Shown here piece by piece: positions 8,131 to 16,014 of a stretch of DNA of 64,000 nucleotides. The notes beneath the pieces were generated by a model, which made no database searches, was not told where the DNA came from, and was given only the letters and a program-made list of their open reading frames with translations. The position numbers and the translations under genes are program-made. The stretch's first letter is position 1. Each line of letters starts with the position of its first letter. Source of the DNA: GWA2-66-18 sp964537395 (GTDB lineage Bacteria > Elusimicrobiota > Elusimicrobia > UBA1565 > UBA9628); contig CAZIBN010000007.1 of assembly GCA_964537395.1 (NCBI GenBank), forward strand, positions 1 through 64,000. The letters run 5' to 3'.

Positions 8131-8844
8131 TCAGGCGAAGATGAGCTTAAAGCCGGCGATGGCGAGGACGACGGCCAGCAGGCGCTTGATCGCGGCATGC
8201 GGCAGACGCGTGCTGCCGAGGTAGGAGCCCGCGGCCCCTCCGGCCAGCGCGGCAAGGGCGAGCGGCCAGGCGACGTTCGGAATGGAGCCGGTCTTGCTGA
8301 GATAGCCGGCCAGCCCTGACATGGAATTGACGAGGATGAACGCGGCGGAGACCGCGGCGATCGTTTTCGTGCCGTCCCATCTCAGGAATATCCCGAGCGG
8401 CGTGAGGAAGATTCCGCCACCGGTGCCGGTCAGCCCGGAGAGCAGGCCGAGCCCCGCCCCGACGCCGAGCGACACGGGCAGCGCCGGAGGCTTCGACGCC
8501 GGCTCCGCCGGAGGGTCGAGGAGAAAGCGCGCGGCGGAGGCCAGCAGGACCAGGCCGACGGCGATCTTGAAGGCCCGGGTAGGGAGGTTGAGCCAGCCGC
8601 CGAGGAACGCGCAGGGCACGGAGGCCAGCGCGAGCGGCCAGAACAGCTTCCAGGAAAAGTGGCCGGCGCGCCGGAACTGCCACGAGGCGATCGTCGCGAC
8701 GAGGATGTTGAGCGCCAGCGCCGTCGGCTTGACGATATCGGGCGCCAGGCCGAACAAGGTCATCACGGCGATATAGCCGGACGCTCCCGCGTGTCCCACG
8801 CACGAATAAAGAAAAGCGACGGCAAACACCGCGATGGCCAGCAA
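8131..8844 (-). CDS. TauE/SafE-family anion exporter
   Basis: 237 residues with about seven to eight membrane segments. VGHAGASGYIAVMTLFGL near the start and GVGAGLGLLSGLTGTGGGIFLTP in the middle form the two-repeat signature of the TauE/SafE (DUF81) family, which moves sulfite, sulfoacetate or related organic anions. The start is a TTG at 8844, 4 bases after the stop of the response regulator, so it is probably co-transcribed and translated by coupling. The link between a TauE exporter and a two-component system suggests regulated efflux, but the substrate is not readable. Confidence 0.85.
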   Translation of the reverse strand: MLAIAVFAVAFLYSCVGHAGASGYIAVMTLFGLAPDIVKPTALALNILVATIASWQFRRAGHFSWKLFWPLALASVPCAFLGGWLNLPTRAFKIAVGLVLLASAARFLLDPPAEPASKPPALPVSLGVGAGLGLLSGLTGTGGGIFLTPLGIFLRWDGTKTIAAVSAAFILVNSMSGLAGYLSKTGSIPNVAWPLALAALAGGAAGSYLGSTRLPHAAIKRLLAVVLAIAGFKLIFA

Positions 8845-8847
8845 GAT

Positions 8848-9234
8848 CTATAAACGCGCGGACCAGCTGTTCGGGTCGAGCATCTCCCGGACCATCGTCA
8901 CGAGGGCATCCATGTCCATCGGCTTGCGGAGGAAGCGCACGCGCGGCTCGGGGGGGATCTGGCTGGCGAAGCGCACGGCCTCCGTGCCGCTGATGAACAG
9001 CACCGGGAGCAGATTCGTTTCCTGCCGGGCGCGCAGGTCGGCGAGCAGCTGGACGCCGGTCTTGCGCGGCATCTGATAGTCGAGGATCGCGAGATCGGGA
9101 TTCTCCTCGAGCGCGATGCGTTCGGCGGCCAACGGGTCGTGGCAGACGATGACGTCGTGGCCCTCGCCCGCGAGGCATTCCCGCAGGACTGCGGTCAGGG
9201 CCTCTTCATCGTCGACCACGAGTATCTTTGCCAT
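8848..9234 (-). CDS. Single-domain response regulator (CheY-like)
   Basis: 128 residues, receiver domain only. KILVVDDEEA supplies the acidic pocket, LAILDYQMP the phosphorylated aspartate, FISGTEA the switch Ser/Thr and FLRKPMDM the invariant lysine. With no output domain it presumably acts by protein contact or phosphotransfer. The ATG at 9234 is chosen because it is 7 bases from the -10 of a good promoter; an upstream in-frame extension is rejected. It diverges from a hybrid histidine kinase at 9329, the obvious partner. Confidence 0.9.
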   Translation of the reverse strand: MAKILVVDDEEALTAVLRECLAGEGHDVIVCHDPLAAERIALEENPDLAILDYQMPRKTGVQLLADLRARQETNLLPVLFISGTEAVRFASQIPPEPRVRFLRKPMDMDALVTMVREMLDPNSWSARL

Positions 9235-9241
9235 CAGGTAG

Positions 9242-9270
9242 AGCATAAAGACCTCTTGCGGCGCCGTCAA
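9242..9270 (-). promoter_or_regulatory. Promoter of the response-regulator/TauE unit
   Basis: TTGACG (9270-9265), 17 bases, TATGCT (9247-9242), then 7 bases to the ATG at 9234. The -35 is part of an imperfect palindrome TTGCGGCGCCGTCAA lying between the two divergent genes. Confidence 0.75.
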
Positions 9271-9292
9271 GTGCAGTGTGACCATACCGTGC

Positions 9293-9321
9293 TTGCGGGC
9301 ACGCCTGGCGAGGGGTACACT
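9293..9321 (+). promoter_or_regulatory. Promoter of the hybrid histidine kinase
   Basis: TTGCGG (9293-9298), 17 bases, TACACT (9316-9321), then 7 bases to the GTG start at 9329. This decides the GTG over out-of-frame ATG triplets nearby. Confidence 0.65.
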
Positions 9322-9328
9322 ATGAAGC

Positions 9329-10906
9329 GTGAAATTCCCCGTGCCGAGCGGCGAATCCGGATTCCTCGAATCGATCATCGATACGGTGGACGACCCTGTT
9401 TTCGTCAAGAACCGCGACCATCGCTGGGTGCTTTTCAACCAGGCGTTCGTCGTCCTTCTCGGGCACACGCGCGAGCAGCTCCTGGGAAAGTCGGATTACG
9501 ATTTCTTCCCGAAGGCCCAGGCCGATGTGTTCCGGAGGCAGGACGAGCTCGTCTTCGAGACGGGCCGTGAGAACTCCAATGAGGAGACTTTGACCGACGC
9601 GCAGGGGATGACCCATGTGCTGGTCACCAGGAAGAACCTTTGGACCTCGCCGGGCGGAGAGAAATACCTTGTTGGCGTGATCCGGGACATCACCGCGCTC
9701 GTTGGCGCGGCCGATGACGCCAAGCTGAGCAAAGAGCGGCTGTTCCGCGCGCATAAGCTGGAGACGCTGGGGAATGTGGCCGGCGGCGTGGCGCACGACT
9801 TCAATAATCTGCTCACGGCCATACGCGGCAGCGCGGGCCTTCTGCTCGAGAGCCTTCCGGCCAACCACCCGTCTCGCGTCGAGGCCGAGGAAGTCCTGCG
9901 CGCCGCGGAGCATGCCGCGACGCTGACGGCGAGGCTTCTGTCATTCAGCCGGCGTCCCGACGGCATGCCGCGGCCCGTGGATCTTGCTGAGATCGTGAAG
10001 GGCATGCAAGAGGTGCTCCGGCGGCTGCTGCCCTCCAGCGTGGCATTGGATCTGGTCCTGCCGGAGAAGCTGGGCTCGGTCCTCGCCGATCCGGGGCTCA
10101 TCGAGCAGGTGCTGCTTAATCTCGTCGTCAACGCCGGGGAGGCCCTGCCTAAGGGCGGAAACGTCACGATCGAGCTTGCGGGCGCGCCGAAAGGCGGGGC
10201 CGGTGTCGCCGGACCCTGCGTTCGTCTCACCGTGCGCGATGACGGGGCCGGGATGACCGAAAAGGTCCGCGCGCGCATCTTCGAGCCGTTCTTCACGACC
10301 AAGGAGAGCGGAAGCGGCCTCGGGCTCTCGACGGTCGCTGAGACCGTTCGCCGCAACGCGGGGGCCGTCGAGGTCGTCAGCGCGCCGGGCAAAGGCACCT
10401 CCTTCCACGTTTACTGGCCGTTGTGCGCGGGCAAGGCCGCGCCCGTCAAAAAAGCGAGAAGCGGGTCGAAGCCTGGGCAAGGACGCGGGCGGGCTCTCGT
10501 CGTCGACGATGACGATGCGGTGCGCCGCTTCCTGGTGCGCTGCCTGGAGAAGGAGGGCTACGAGGTCCTGTCCGCGAGAGAGCCTGTCGAGGCGCTGCGG
10601 ATCGGCGATGCCAACGAAGGCCTCTTCGACCTGCTTGTGATCGACGTCGTGATGCCGCGGATGCGCGGGCCGGAGCTGGCTGCTCGCCTGCGCTTGCGCC
10701 AGCGCGAGGCGCGGGTGCTGTTCACCTCGGGCCGGCGTCGCGAGGATTGCGGCCTTCCCGAAGGCGAGGCGGCCGAATTCCTGGCAAAGCCCTTCTCGGC
10801 GAGAGATCTGACCGGGATCGTCAGCGGCGCGCGGCTCGGCGCAGGCGGTCCATCACGGCGCGCCCGACGCCCCGGTCCGGCACGGTCTCGACGTAAAGCG
10901 TCCTGA
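9329..10906 (+). CDS. PAS sensor hybrid histidine kinase with C-terminal receiver
   Basis: 525 residues, cytosolic (no membrane segment). An N-terminal PAS domain (about 10-130, from SIIDTVDDPVFVKNRDHRW to VGVIRDITAL) precedes the dimerisation helix with the phospho-accepting GGVAHDFNNLL (His near 157). The ATPase domain has NLVVNAGEA (N box), VRDDGAGM (G1) and GSGLGLSTV (G2). A receiver follows from about 390 (ALVVDDDDAVRRF; phospho-Asp in LLVIDVVMP). Starts with GTG. Its last 86 bases overlap the convergent tsaC gene; both ends look genuine, although the final 25 residues here are basic and low-complexity. Confidence 0.92.
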   Translation: MKFPVPSGESGFLESIIDTVDDPVFVKNRDHRWVLFNQAFVVLLGHTREQLLGKSDYDFFPKAQADVFRRQDELVFETGRENSNEETLTDAQGMTHVLVTRKNLWTSPGGEKYLVGVIRDITALVGAADDAKLSKERLFRAHKLETLGNVAGGVAHDFNNLLTAIRGSAGLLLESLPANHPSRVEAEEVLRAAEHAATLTARLLSFSRRPDGMPRPVDLAEIVKGMQEVLRRLLPSSVALDLVLPEKLGSVLADPGLIEQVLLNLVVNAGEALPKGGNVTIELAGAPKGGAGVAGPCVRLTVRDDGAGMTEKVRARIFEPFFTTKESGSGLGLSTVAETVRRNAGAVEVVSAPGKGTSFHVYWPLCAGKAAPVKKARSGSKPGQGRGRALVVDDDDAVRRFLVRCLEKEGYEVLSAREPVEALRIGDANEGLFDLLVIDVVMPRMRGPELAARLRLRQREARVLFTSGRRREDCGLPEGEAAEFLAKPFSARDLTGIVSGARLGAGGPSRRARRPGPARSRRKAS

Positions 10907-11795
10907 CGCCCGCGGCTTCGGCGTCGCGCAGCGCCGAGAACAGCGCGGCCGCGTAGGGTCCCGCTCCGCCGCGTACGCGCACGGCGAACGCGGGACGCCG
11001 CCCCGGCCACGGCGCACGGTGCACGAGCCCGGCGCCCGCGCCGGACAGGCCGGCCAACGCTCCGCGCCGGATGAGCGCCGGCGGAACAAGGATCACACGG
11101 CACGATGGCGCGTAATGGCGGTGTTTGGTTCCGGGAGATAAAGGGGAGGAGCCTCCCGGAATCCGCAGGGGGGCGCCGGCCGCGCGGGAGATCGATTCTG
11201 CGGTCAAAGTCCCATGGCGCAGGACGACGGGCCGTTTCCCGCGCGCGTCCACGATCGCCGACTCGAGGCCTTTGCGGCAGGGCCCGCCGTCGAGTATGAG
11301 GGCCACGCGTCCGCGCAGGTCGCGCAGGACATGCGCCGCGGTCGTCGGGCTCGGACGTCCTGAGAGGTTCGCCGAGGGCGCGGCGATCGGCTCGCCGAGG
11401 GCGCGGATCAGGGCGCGCGCCGTGGGATGGCCGGGGCAACGCACGGCGACGGTGCTCCCGCCTGCCGTGACGGCGCCGGGGACGCGCGCCGACTTCTCGA
11501 GTATCAAGGTGAGCGGGCCCGGCCAGAACGCGTCCATCAGGCGGCGCGCCAGCGGCGTCACCCGCTTGACGACGTCCGCGAGCATGGCCTCATCGCTGAC
11601 GTGCACGATCAGGGGGTTGTCCGAGGGGCGTCCCTTCGCCTTGTAGACGCGGCGCGCGGCGGATGCATCGTAGGCGCGGGCGCCGAGCCCGTAGACGGTC
11701 TCCGTCGGGAAGGCGACCAGGCCGCCGCTATTGAGAAGTGCGACGGCCGCAGCCAGGCTCTCTTTGCTCGGCCGGAGCACGCGCGTGCGGATCAC
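10821..11795 (-). CDS. tsaC: L-threonylcarbamoyladenylate synthase (Sua5 type)
   Basis: 324 residues, the long Sua5 form: a YrdC domain plus a C-terminal Sua5 domain. It makes threonylcarbamoyl-AMP for tRNA t6A37. Family motifs are GGLVAFPTETVYGLGA, KGRPSDNPLIVHV, FWPGPLTLIL, STVAVRCPGHP and IAAPSANLSGRPSPT. The C-terminus (TLYVETVPDRGVGRAVMDRL) is the usual Sua5 ending, so the overlap with the convergent kinase gene is real on this side. Starts with GTG in a GTGA overlap with the phosphatase stop. Confidence 0.95.
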   Translation of the reverse strand: MIRTRVLRPSKESLAAAVALLNSGGLVAFPTETVYGLGARAYDASAARRVYKAKGRPSDNPLIVHVSDEAMLADVVKRVTPLARRLMDAFWPGPLTLILEKSARVPGAVTAGGSTVAVRCPGHPTARALIRALGEPIAAPSANLSGRPSPTTAAHVLRDLRGRVALILDGGPCRKGLESAIVDARGKRPVVLRHGTLTAESISRAAGAPLRIPGGSSPLSPGTKHRHYAPSCRVILVPPALIRRGALAGLSGAGAGLVHRAPWPGRRPAFAVRVRGGAGPYAAALFSALRDAEAAGVRTLYVETVPDRGVGRAVMDRLRRAARR

Positions 11796-12457
11796 GGCAG
11801 GGTGGCTTTGACGCGCGCCAGCTCGGCGAGGAAGTCGCCTTCCTTCAGCACGCGCGCGCAGATCCGGGCCCCGAGATCCTGGCCGGCGGCGACGTCGCTG
11901 GGGTGATGCACTCCGGCGATGACGCGAAGGTCGCCCGCGTCACGGCCATGGGAGGCGAGTATGCCCGCGCGGTCCGGGAACAGGCGGCCCAGGACGCAGG
12001 CGTCGAAGACGCCGGCCGCGGCGTGGGTGCTCGGGTAGGACGTAGCGCCTCCCGGCTTCTCGATGCAGGGCTGCACGCGCGCGTCGGCGCTGTAAGGGCG
12101 CGGACGCGCGAACTTCTTTTTGTAGTAGCCGGAGACCTTGGAGAGGAATTTCGAGGCGGCGTTCACGAACGGCGCGACGGCGTCCGCTTCGGCCTTGGAT
12201 AGGATGCCTGAGGCTCCGAACAGGGACTGGAAATCGGGTATCGCCTGCCCGGCGGCGAGCGCGCATTGCTCGGGCTTGCGCTCGGCCTGGAGCTTCAGCA
12301 GCTGCTCGTAGTCCCGGTCGGACTCGGGAGTGCCGGCGGCTGGAGGCGTCGCCATCGGGAAATCGGTCGACGGGATGTCCTGCCACGAGGCGGCGGCAGG
12401 CCCGGCGAGAAGGAGGGCTGAAAGGGCAAGGCGGGCGGGGAAGCACGCACGGTTCAT
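11792..12457 (-). CDS. Periplasmic class A-type acid phosphatase (PAP2 superfamily)
   Basis: 221 residues. Signal peptide MNRACFPARLALSALLLAG ending in AAAS. The three PAP2 blocks are present: KKKFARPRPY (K-x6-RP), SYPSTHAAAG (P-S-x-H) and RVIAGVHHPSDV (R-x5-H-x3-D, with the nucleophile-region His and Asp). It resembles PhoN-type non-specific acid phosphatases that release phosphate in the periplasm. First gene of a unit with tsaC. The ATG is 6 bases after a TATAAT. Confidence 0.9.
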   Translation of the reverse strand: MNRACFPARLALSALLLAGPAAASWQDIPSTDFPMATPPAAGTPESDRDYEQLLKLQAERKPEQCALAAGQAIPDFQSLFGASGILSKAEADAVAPFVNAASKFLSKVSGYYKKKFARPRPYSADARVQPCIEKPGGATSYPSTHAAAGVFDACVLGRLFPDRAGILASHGRDAGDLRVIAGVHHPSDVAAGQDLGARICARVLKEGDFLAELARVKATLP

Positions 12458-12463
12458 GGGTTC

Positions 12464-12491
12464 ATTATACCGCGCCGGCCCCGTCCGTCAA
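12464..12491 (-). promoter_or_regulatory. Promoter of the phosphatase-tsaC unit
   Basis: TTGACG (12491-12486), 16 bases, TATAAT (12469-12464), then 6 bases to the ATG at 12457. It is back-to-back with the pap promoter. Confidence 0.75.
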
Positions 12492-12518
12492 GGGCCCAAA
12501 ACCGGGGCCCGGGCGGAG

Positions 12519-12547
12519 TTGACGGCGTGCATACGGGGGGGTATACT
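12519..12547 (+). promoter_or_regulatory. Promoter of pap
   Basis: TTGACG (12519-12524), 17 bases, TATACT (12542-12547), then GCGCTC and the ATG at 12554. Almost the same string, TATACTGCGCCC before ATG, occurs at 29989-30003. Confidence 0.8.
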
Positions 12548-12553
12548 GCGCTC

Positions 12554-14023
12554 ATGTTCGAGAGCGCGGAAGTCGGCCGTTCGGTGGAGAAGAAGGAGTA
12601 CGAGAAGCGCGTCGCGGTCCTGCGCACTCGCATTCTCAAGGCTCAGCAGGCCCTGGCCGTCACAAGCCTGCGGCTTGTCGTCGTCGTGGGCGGCGTCGAG
12701 GGCGGAGGCAAGACCGAGGTCGCGCGCCGCTTCCTCGATTGGATGGATCCGCGCGGCCTGAGCGTCGAGGCCTACGGAGAGCCTTCCAACGAGGAGGACG
12801 AGCGGCCCGAGTACTGGCGCTACTGGCGCACCTTGCCCTCCGGTGGACGCGGGGCGGTGCTGGTGGGCTCGTGGTACACCCGGCCCATCGTTCGCCGCAC
12901 CTTCAAGGAGATCGGCTCCGGCGACTTCGATCAGGCGCTCGATCGGGCGATGGCCTTCGAGGCCATGCTGGTCCGCGAGCAGACCGTGCTGGTGAAGCTG
13001 TGGCTTCACCTGTCCAAGAAGGGCCAGAAGCGCCGCTTCAAGGAGCTCGAGTCCGACCGCGACACCGCGTGGCGCGTGACCAAGCAGGATTGGGAGTTCT
13101 CCAAGAAATACGACCGCTTCCGAGAGGTGTGCGAGAGGGCGCTGACCAAGACCAGCGTCGCCCACGCGCCGTGGACGGTGATCGAGGCGACCGACCACCG
13201 TCATCGCGATCTGGCCGCGGGCGAGGCGGTGCTGGCGGCGCTCGAGGCCGCGCTCAAGCCGTCCTCGGCGCCGGCCGCCAAGCCCGTGCCGGACCGCGCG
13301 AAGCCGCCGAAGATCTCGATCCTCAGCCGTCTCGACCTGACCCAGCGGCTCGAGGAGGAGGATTCGAAGAAATTCCAAAAACAGCAGACGCGCGTGGCGC
13401 TCCTGTCGCGGCGCCTGCGCAAGGAGGGGCGCTCCCTTATCTGCGCCTTCGAGGGCGTGGACGCCGCGGGCAAGGGCGGCGCCATCCGCCGGCTGCTCTC
13501 CGCCATCGATGTCCGTAATGCGCGGGTCATGGCCGTGGCCGCGCCCACGGACGAGGAGCGCGAGCACCCGTACCTGTGGCGGTTCTGGCGCAACCTTCCG
13601 CGCCTGGGTCGTGCCACGATCTACGACCGCAGCTGGTACGGACGCGTGCTCGTCGAGCGCGTCGAGGGCTTTTGCCCGGCGGAGGATTGGAAGCGCGCCT
13701 ACTCCGAGATCGTGGACTTCGAGTCCGAGCTGGCCGAGGCCGGGACCATCGTCTGCAAGTTCTGGCTGCAGATCTCGCCCGAGGAGCAGCTGAAGCGCTT
13801 CAAGGAACGGGTCAAGACCCCGTTCAAGCACTACAAGATCACCGAGGACGATTGGCGCAACCGCGGCAAGTGGGACGCCTATCAGGCCGCGGCCGTCGAC
13901 CTGATCGAGAAGACGAGCACGCCCGACGCGTCCTGGACGCTCATCGAGGCCGAGGACAAGCGATGGGCGCGGTTGAAGGTCATGAAGACCGTGGCGGATC
14001 GTCTCGAGGAAGAGCTGGGTTGA
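12554..14023 (+). CDS. pap: Polyphosphate:AMP phosphotransferase (two-domain PPK2)
   Basis: 489 residues with two tandem PPK2 domains (about 1-240 and 270-489). The start MFESAEVG is typical of the family and lies 6 bases after TATACT; an earlier in-frame ATG at 12527 is upstream of the promoter -10 and rejected. Both domains keep a Walker A loop (GGVEGGGKTEVARRF and EGVDAAGKGGAIRRL) and lid arginines (GSWYTRPIVRR; YDRSWYGRVLVER). The family transfers phosphate from polyP to AMP to give ADP. Its TGA overlaps the TTG start of a FIST-cyclase sensor, tying polyP/adenylate metabolism to cyclic nucleotide signalling (inference). Confidence 0.93.
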   Translation: MFESAEVGRSVEKKEYEKRVAVLRTRILKAQQALAVTSLRLVVVVGGVEGGGKTEVARRFLDWMDPRGLSVEAYGEPSNEEDERPEYWRYWRTLPSGGRGAVLVGSWYTRPIVRRTFKEIGSGDFDQALDRAMAFEAMLVREQTVLVKLWLHLSKKGQKRRFKELESDRDTAWRVTKQDWEFSKKYDRFREVCERALTKTSVAHAPWTVIEATDHRHRDLAAGEAVLAALEAALKPSSAPAAKPVPDRAKPPKISILSRLDLTQRLEEEDSKKFQKQQTRVALLSRRLRKEGRSLICAFEGVDAAGKGGAIRRLLSAIDVRNARVMAVAAPTDEEREHPYLWRFWRNLPRLGRATIYDRSWYGRVLVERVEGFCPAEDWKRAYSEIVDFESELAEAGTIVCKFWLQISPEEQLKRFKERVKTPFKHYKITEDDWRNRGKWDAYQAAAVDLIEKTSTPDASWTLIEAEDKRWARLKVMKTVADRLEEELG

Positions 14024-16014
14024 GGATCGGCATCGGGCTGGGCACGGGTAAAGATCCCGCCAAGGCCGCGCGCGACGCGGTGCGTCAGGCCAAGAAGGCC
14101 GTGCCGCGACCTTCGCTAGCGCTCGTTTTTGCCGGTGTGAAGTTGGACCAAAAAAAGGTCCACGCGGCGCTGTGCCGCGTCCTCGACCCGGCCATTCTCA
14201 TCGGTGGTTCCTCCTACGCCGAGATCACGCCTGCGGGCGTGAGCAAAAATTCCGTGGCGGTGCTCCTGCTCGACTACCCTCAGGCGGGCTTCGCCTTCGC
14301 GGGCTCGTGCATCGGCAAGGATCCCGCCGGCGCCGGAGAAAGGATGGCGGATGCTCTGGGGCCGCCGCCGAAACGCTGCCAGCTGGGGCTGGTGCTCTCC
14401 GGCGTCAGCGACGGACGCGACGATCGTCTGCTGCGCAAGCTTCACGAGCGGTTTCCGGGCATGCCGTTTTTCGGCGGGGTGCCTTCGGGCGACCACGACG
14501 CGGGCATGGAGAGCCCGCTGTTCTCGAAGGGCTGGCAGTACGTCGGGTCGAAGCTCGAAACCGAGGCCGCGAGCCTGACGATGATCGACCTGCCCTCGGA
14601 CGTCGGCCTTGGCTTCGGCTTCGAGCATGGCTGGAGCCCGGTCGGGCCGCTGGCGCGTGTGACCAAGGCGGATGGAGCCCGTGTCATGGAGGTCGATGGC
14701 ATACCCGCGATCGACTATTACCGGCAGTTCTTCGGCGCCGACGCCTCGCGCGAGGTGATGCTCCGTTCCATCCAGCGCTTCGGCTTCGCGTTGCATCTTG
14801 AGGGGGAGTATGCCGGAAAGACCTTGATGAAGCTTCCCGTGCGAATGGATTTCAAGAAGGGCTGGATCGAGTACTATCCGCCCGAAGATCTGCAGGGCCG
14901 CCGGGTCCAGCTCATCGCGGCCAGCCGTCAGGGGCTTATCGGGGGCGCGCGTGAGGCCGCGCGGCGCGCGCTCAATGCGCTCAAGGGCCGCAAGCCCTCG
15001 CTCGTGCTCGCCGTCTCCTGCTGCACGCGCTCGTCGTGGCTCAACAGCCGCATCGACCTCGAGATGGACGCGGCGCGCGAGGTCTTCGGTCGGAACACCC
15101 CATTCTTCGGCTTCTACTCGGGCGGCGAGCTTCTTCCATTCCTGAGCAGCTTCGAGGAGGCCTCCGACGCGTCGCTGCCGTTTGGCGGCTCGTTCTATCA
15201 TACGACCACGGTCGGCTTCATGGCCTTATCGGTCCCGGGCCGGGCGAAGGTGTCGGTTCCCAAGGATCTGCCTGCCGCCTGCCGCGCCGCCCAGACCCCG
15301 GAATACATGCTCGCGCGCAGCGAGACCGCCATCGACGATACCGAGTCCTTCATGGCCAATCTCAGCCGCAAGAGCGTCGAAGACGCCGCTAAGCTGCGCC
15401 TGCAGACCGAGGTCATCCGCCGCTACACGCCTCACAACGTCTGGAAGGCGGTCGGCGCGCGCGCGGCCAAGGGCGTGTACGAGCTTCCCGACGCCGCCTT
15501 CGACGGCGCCTTTCTATTCATGGACGTGAAGGGCTTCACCTCCTATTCCGAGAAGCACGCGCCGCGACAGGTCGTGGCCGCGCTCAACAAGATACTCGGC
15601 CCGGCCGCCGACCTGATCCACGCCAACGGCGGCGACGTGGACAAGTTCGTCGGCGACTGTATCTTCGCCGCCTTCCGCAGGCCTGAGAGGGCCGTGGAGG
15701 CCGGACGCCGGATCCTCGATCTGGTCTCGCGCTTGGCCGCCGAAGGCGGCCCGTTCTCCGTGCGCATCGGCATCAACGCCGGCCGCGCCGTGCGCGCCAA
15801 CGTGGGCTCCGGCGACCGCCGCGAGTACACCTACATCGGCGACGCGGTCAACCTGGCCCAGCGCCTGGAGTCGAACGCGACTCCGGGGACCATGCTCGTC
15901 TCGGCGTCGGTGTACGTGCGCGTGAAGAAGAAGTGGCCGTGCCTCACGCGCAAGAAGCTGCTGGTGAAGGGCAAGAAGAAGGCCGTGACGGCCTACGAGC
16001 TTGTGGCCCGCTAG
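14020..16014 (+). CDS. FIST sensor domain fused to class III adenylate/guanylate cyclase
   Basis: 664 residues. FIST N and C domains fill about 1-400 (AALCRVLDPAILIGGSSYAE; FFGFYSGGELLPF). The cyclase domain (about 490-660) has FLFMDVKGFTSYSE and VDKFVGDCIFAAF with the two metal aspartates, and RREYTYIGDAVNLAQRLES. FIST domains are proposed small-ligand sensors, so this is a soluble ligand-controlled cyclase. The start is a TTG at 14020 within a TTGA overlap with pap; the longer upstream frame lies inside pap and is rejected. The final CTAG is shared with the stop of the convergent transporter. Confidence 0.88.
   Translation: MRIGIGLGTGKDPAKAARDAVRQAKKAVPRPSLALVFAGVKLDQKKVHAALCRVLDPAILIGGSSYAEITPAGVSKNSVAVLLLDYPQAGFAFAGSCIGKDPAGAGERMADALGPPPKRCQLGLVLSGVSDGRDDRLLRKLHERFPGMPFFGGVPSGDHDAGMESPLFSKGWQYVGSKLETEAASLTMIDLPSDVGLGFGFEHGWSPVGPLARVTKADGARVMEVDGIPAIDYYRQFFGADASREVMLRSIQRFGFALHLEGEYAGKTLMKLPVRMDFKKGWIEYYPPEDLQGRRVQLIAASRQGLIGGAREAARRALNALKGRKPSLVLAVSCCTRSSWLNSRIDLEMDAAREVFGRNTPFFGFYSGGELLPFLSSFEEASDASLPFGGSFYHTTTVGFMALSVPGRAKVSVPKDLPAACRAAQTPEYMLARSETAIDDTESFMANLSRKSVEDAAKLRLQTEVIRRYTPHNVWKAVGARAAKGVYELPDAAFDGAFLFMDVKGFTSYSEKHAPRQVVAALNKILGPAADLIHANGGDVDKFVGDCIFAAFRRPERAVEAGRRILDLVSRLAAEGGPFSVRIGINAGRAVRANVGSGDRREYTYIGDAVNLAQRLESNATPGTMLVSASVYVRVKKKWPCLTRKKLLVKGKKKAVTAYELVAR

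Noticed and set aside
12527..12553. ATG at 12527 as the pap start
   Set aside because: It lies upstream of the -10 hexamer (12542-12547); MFESAE at 12554 is the conserved family start.
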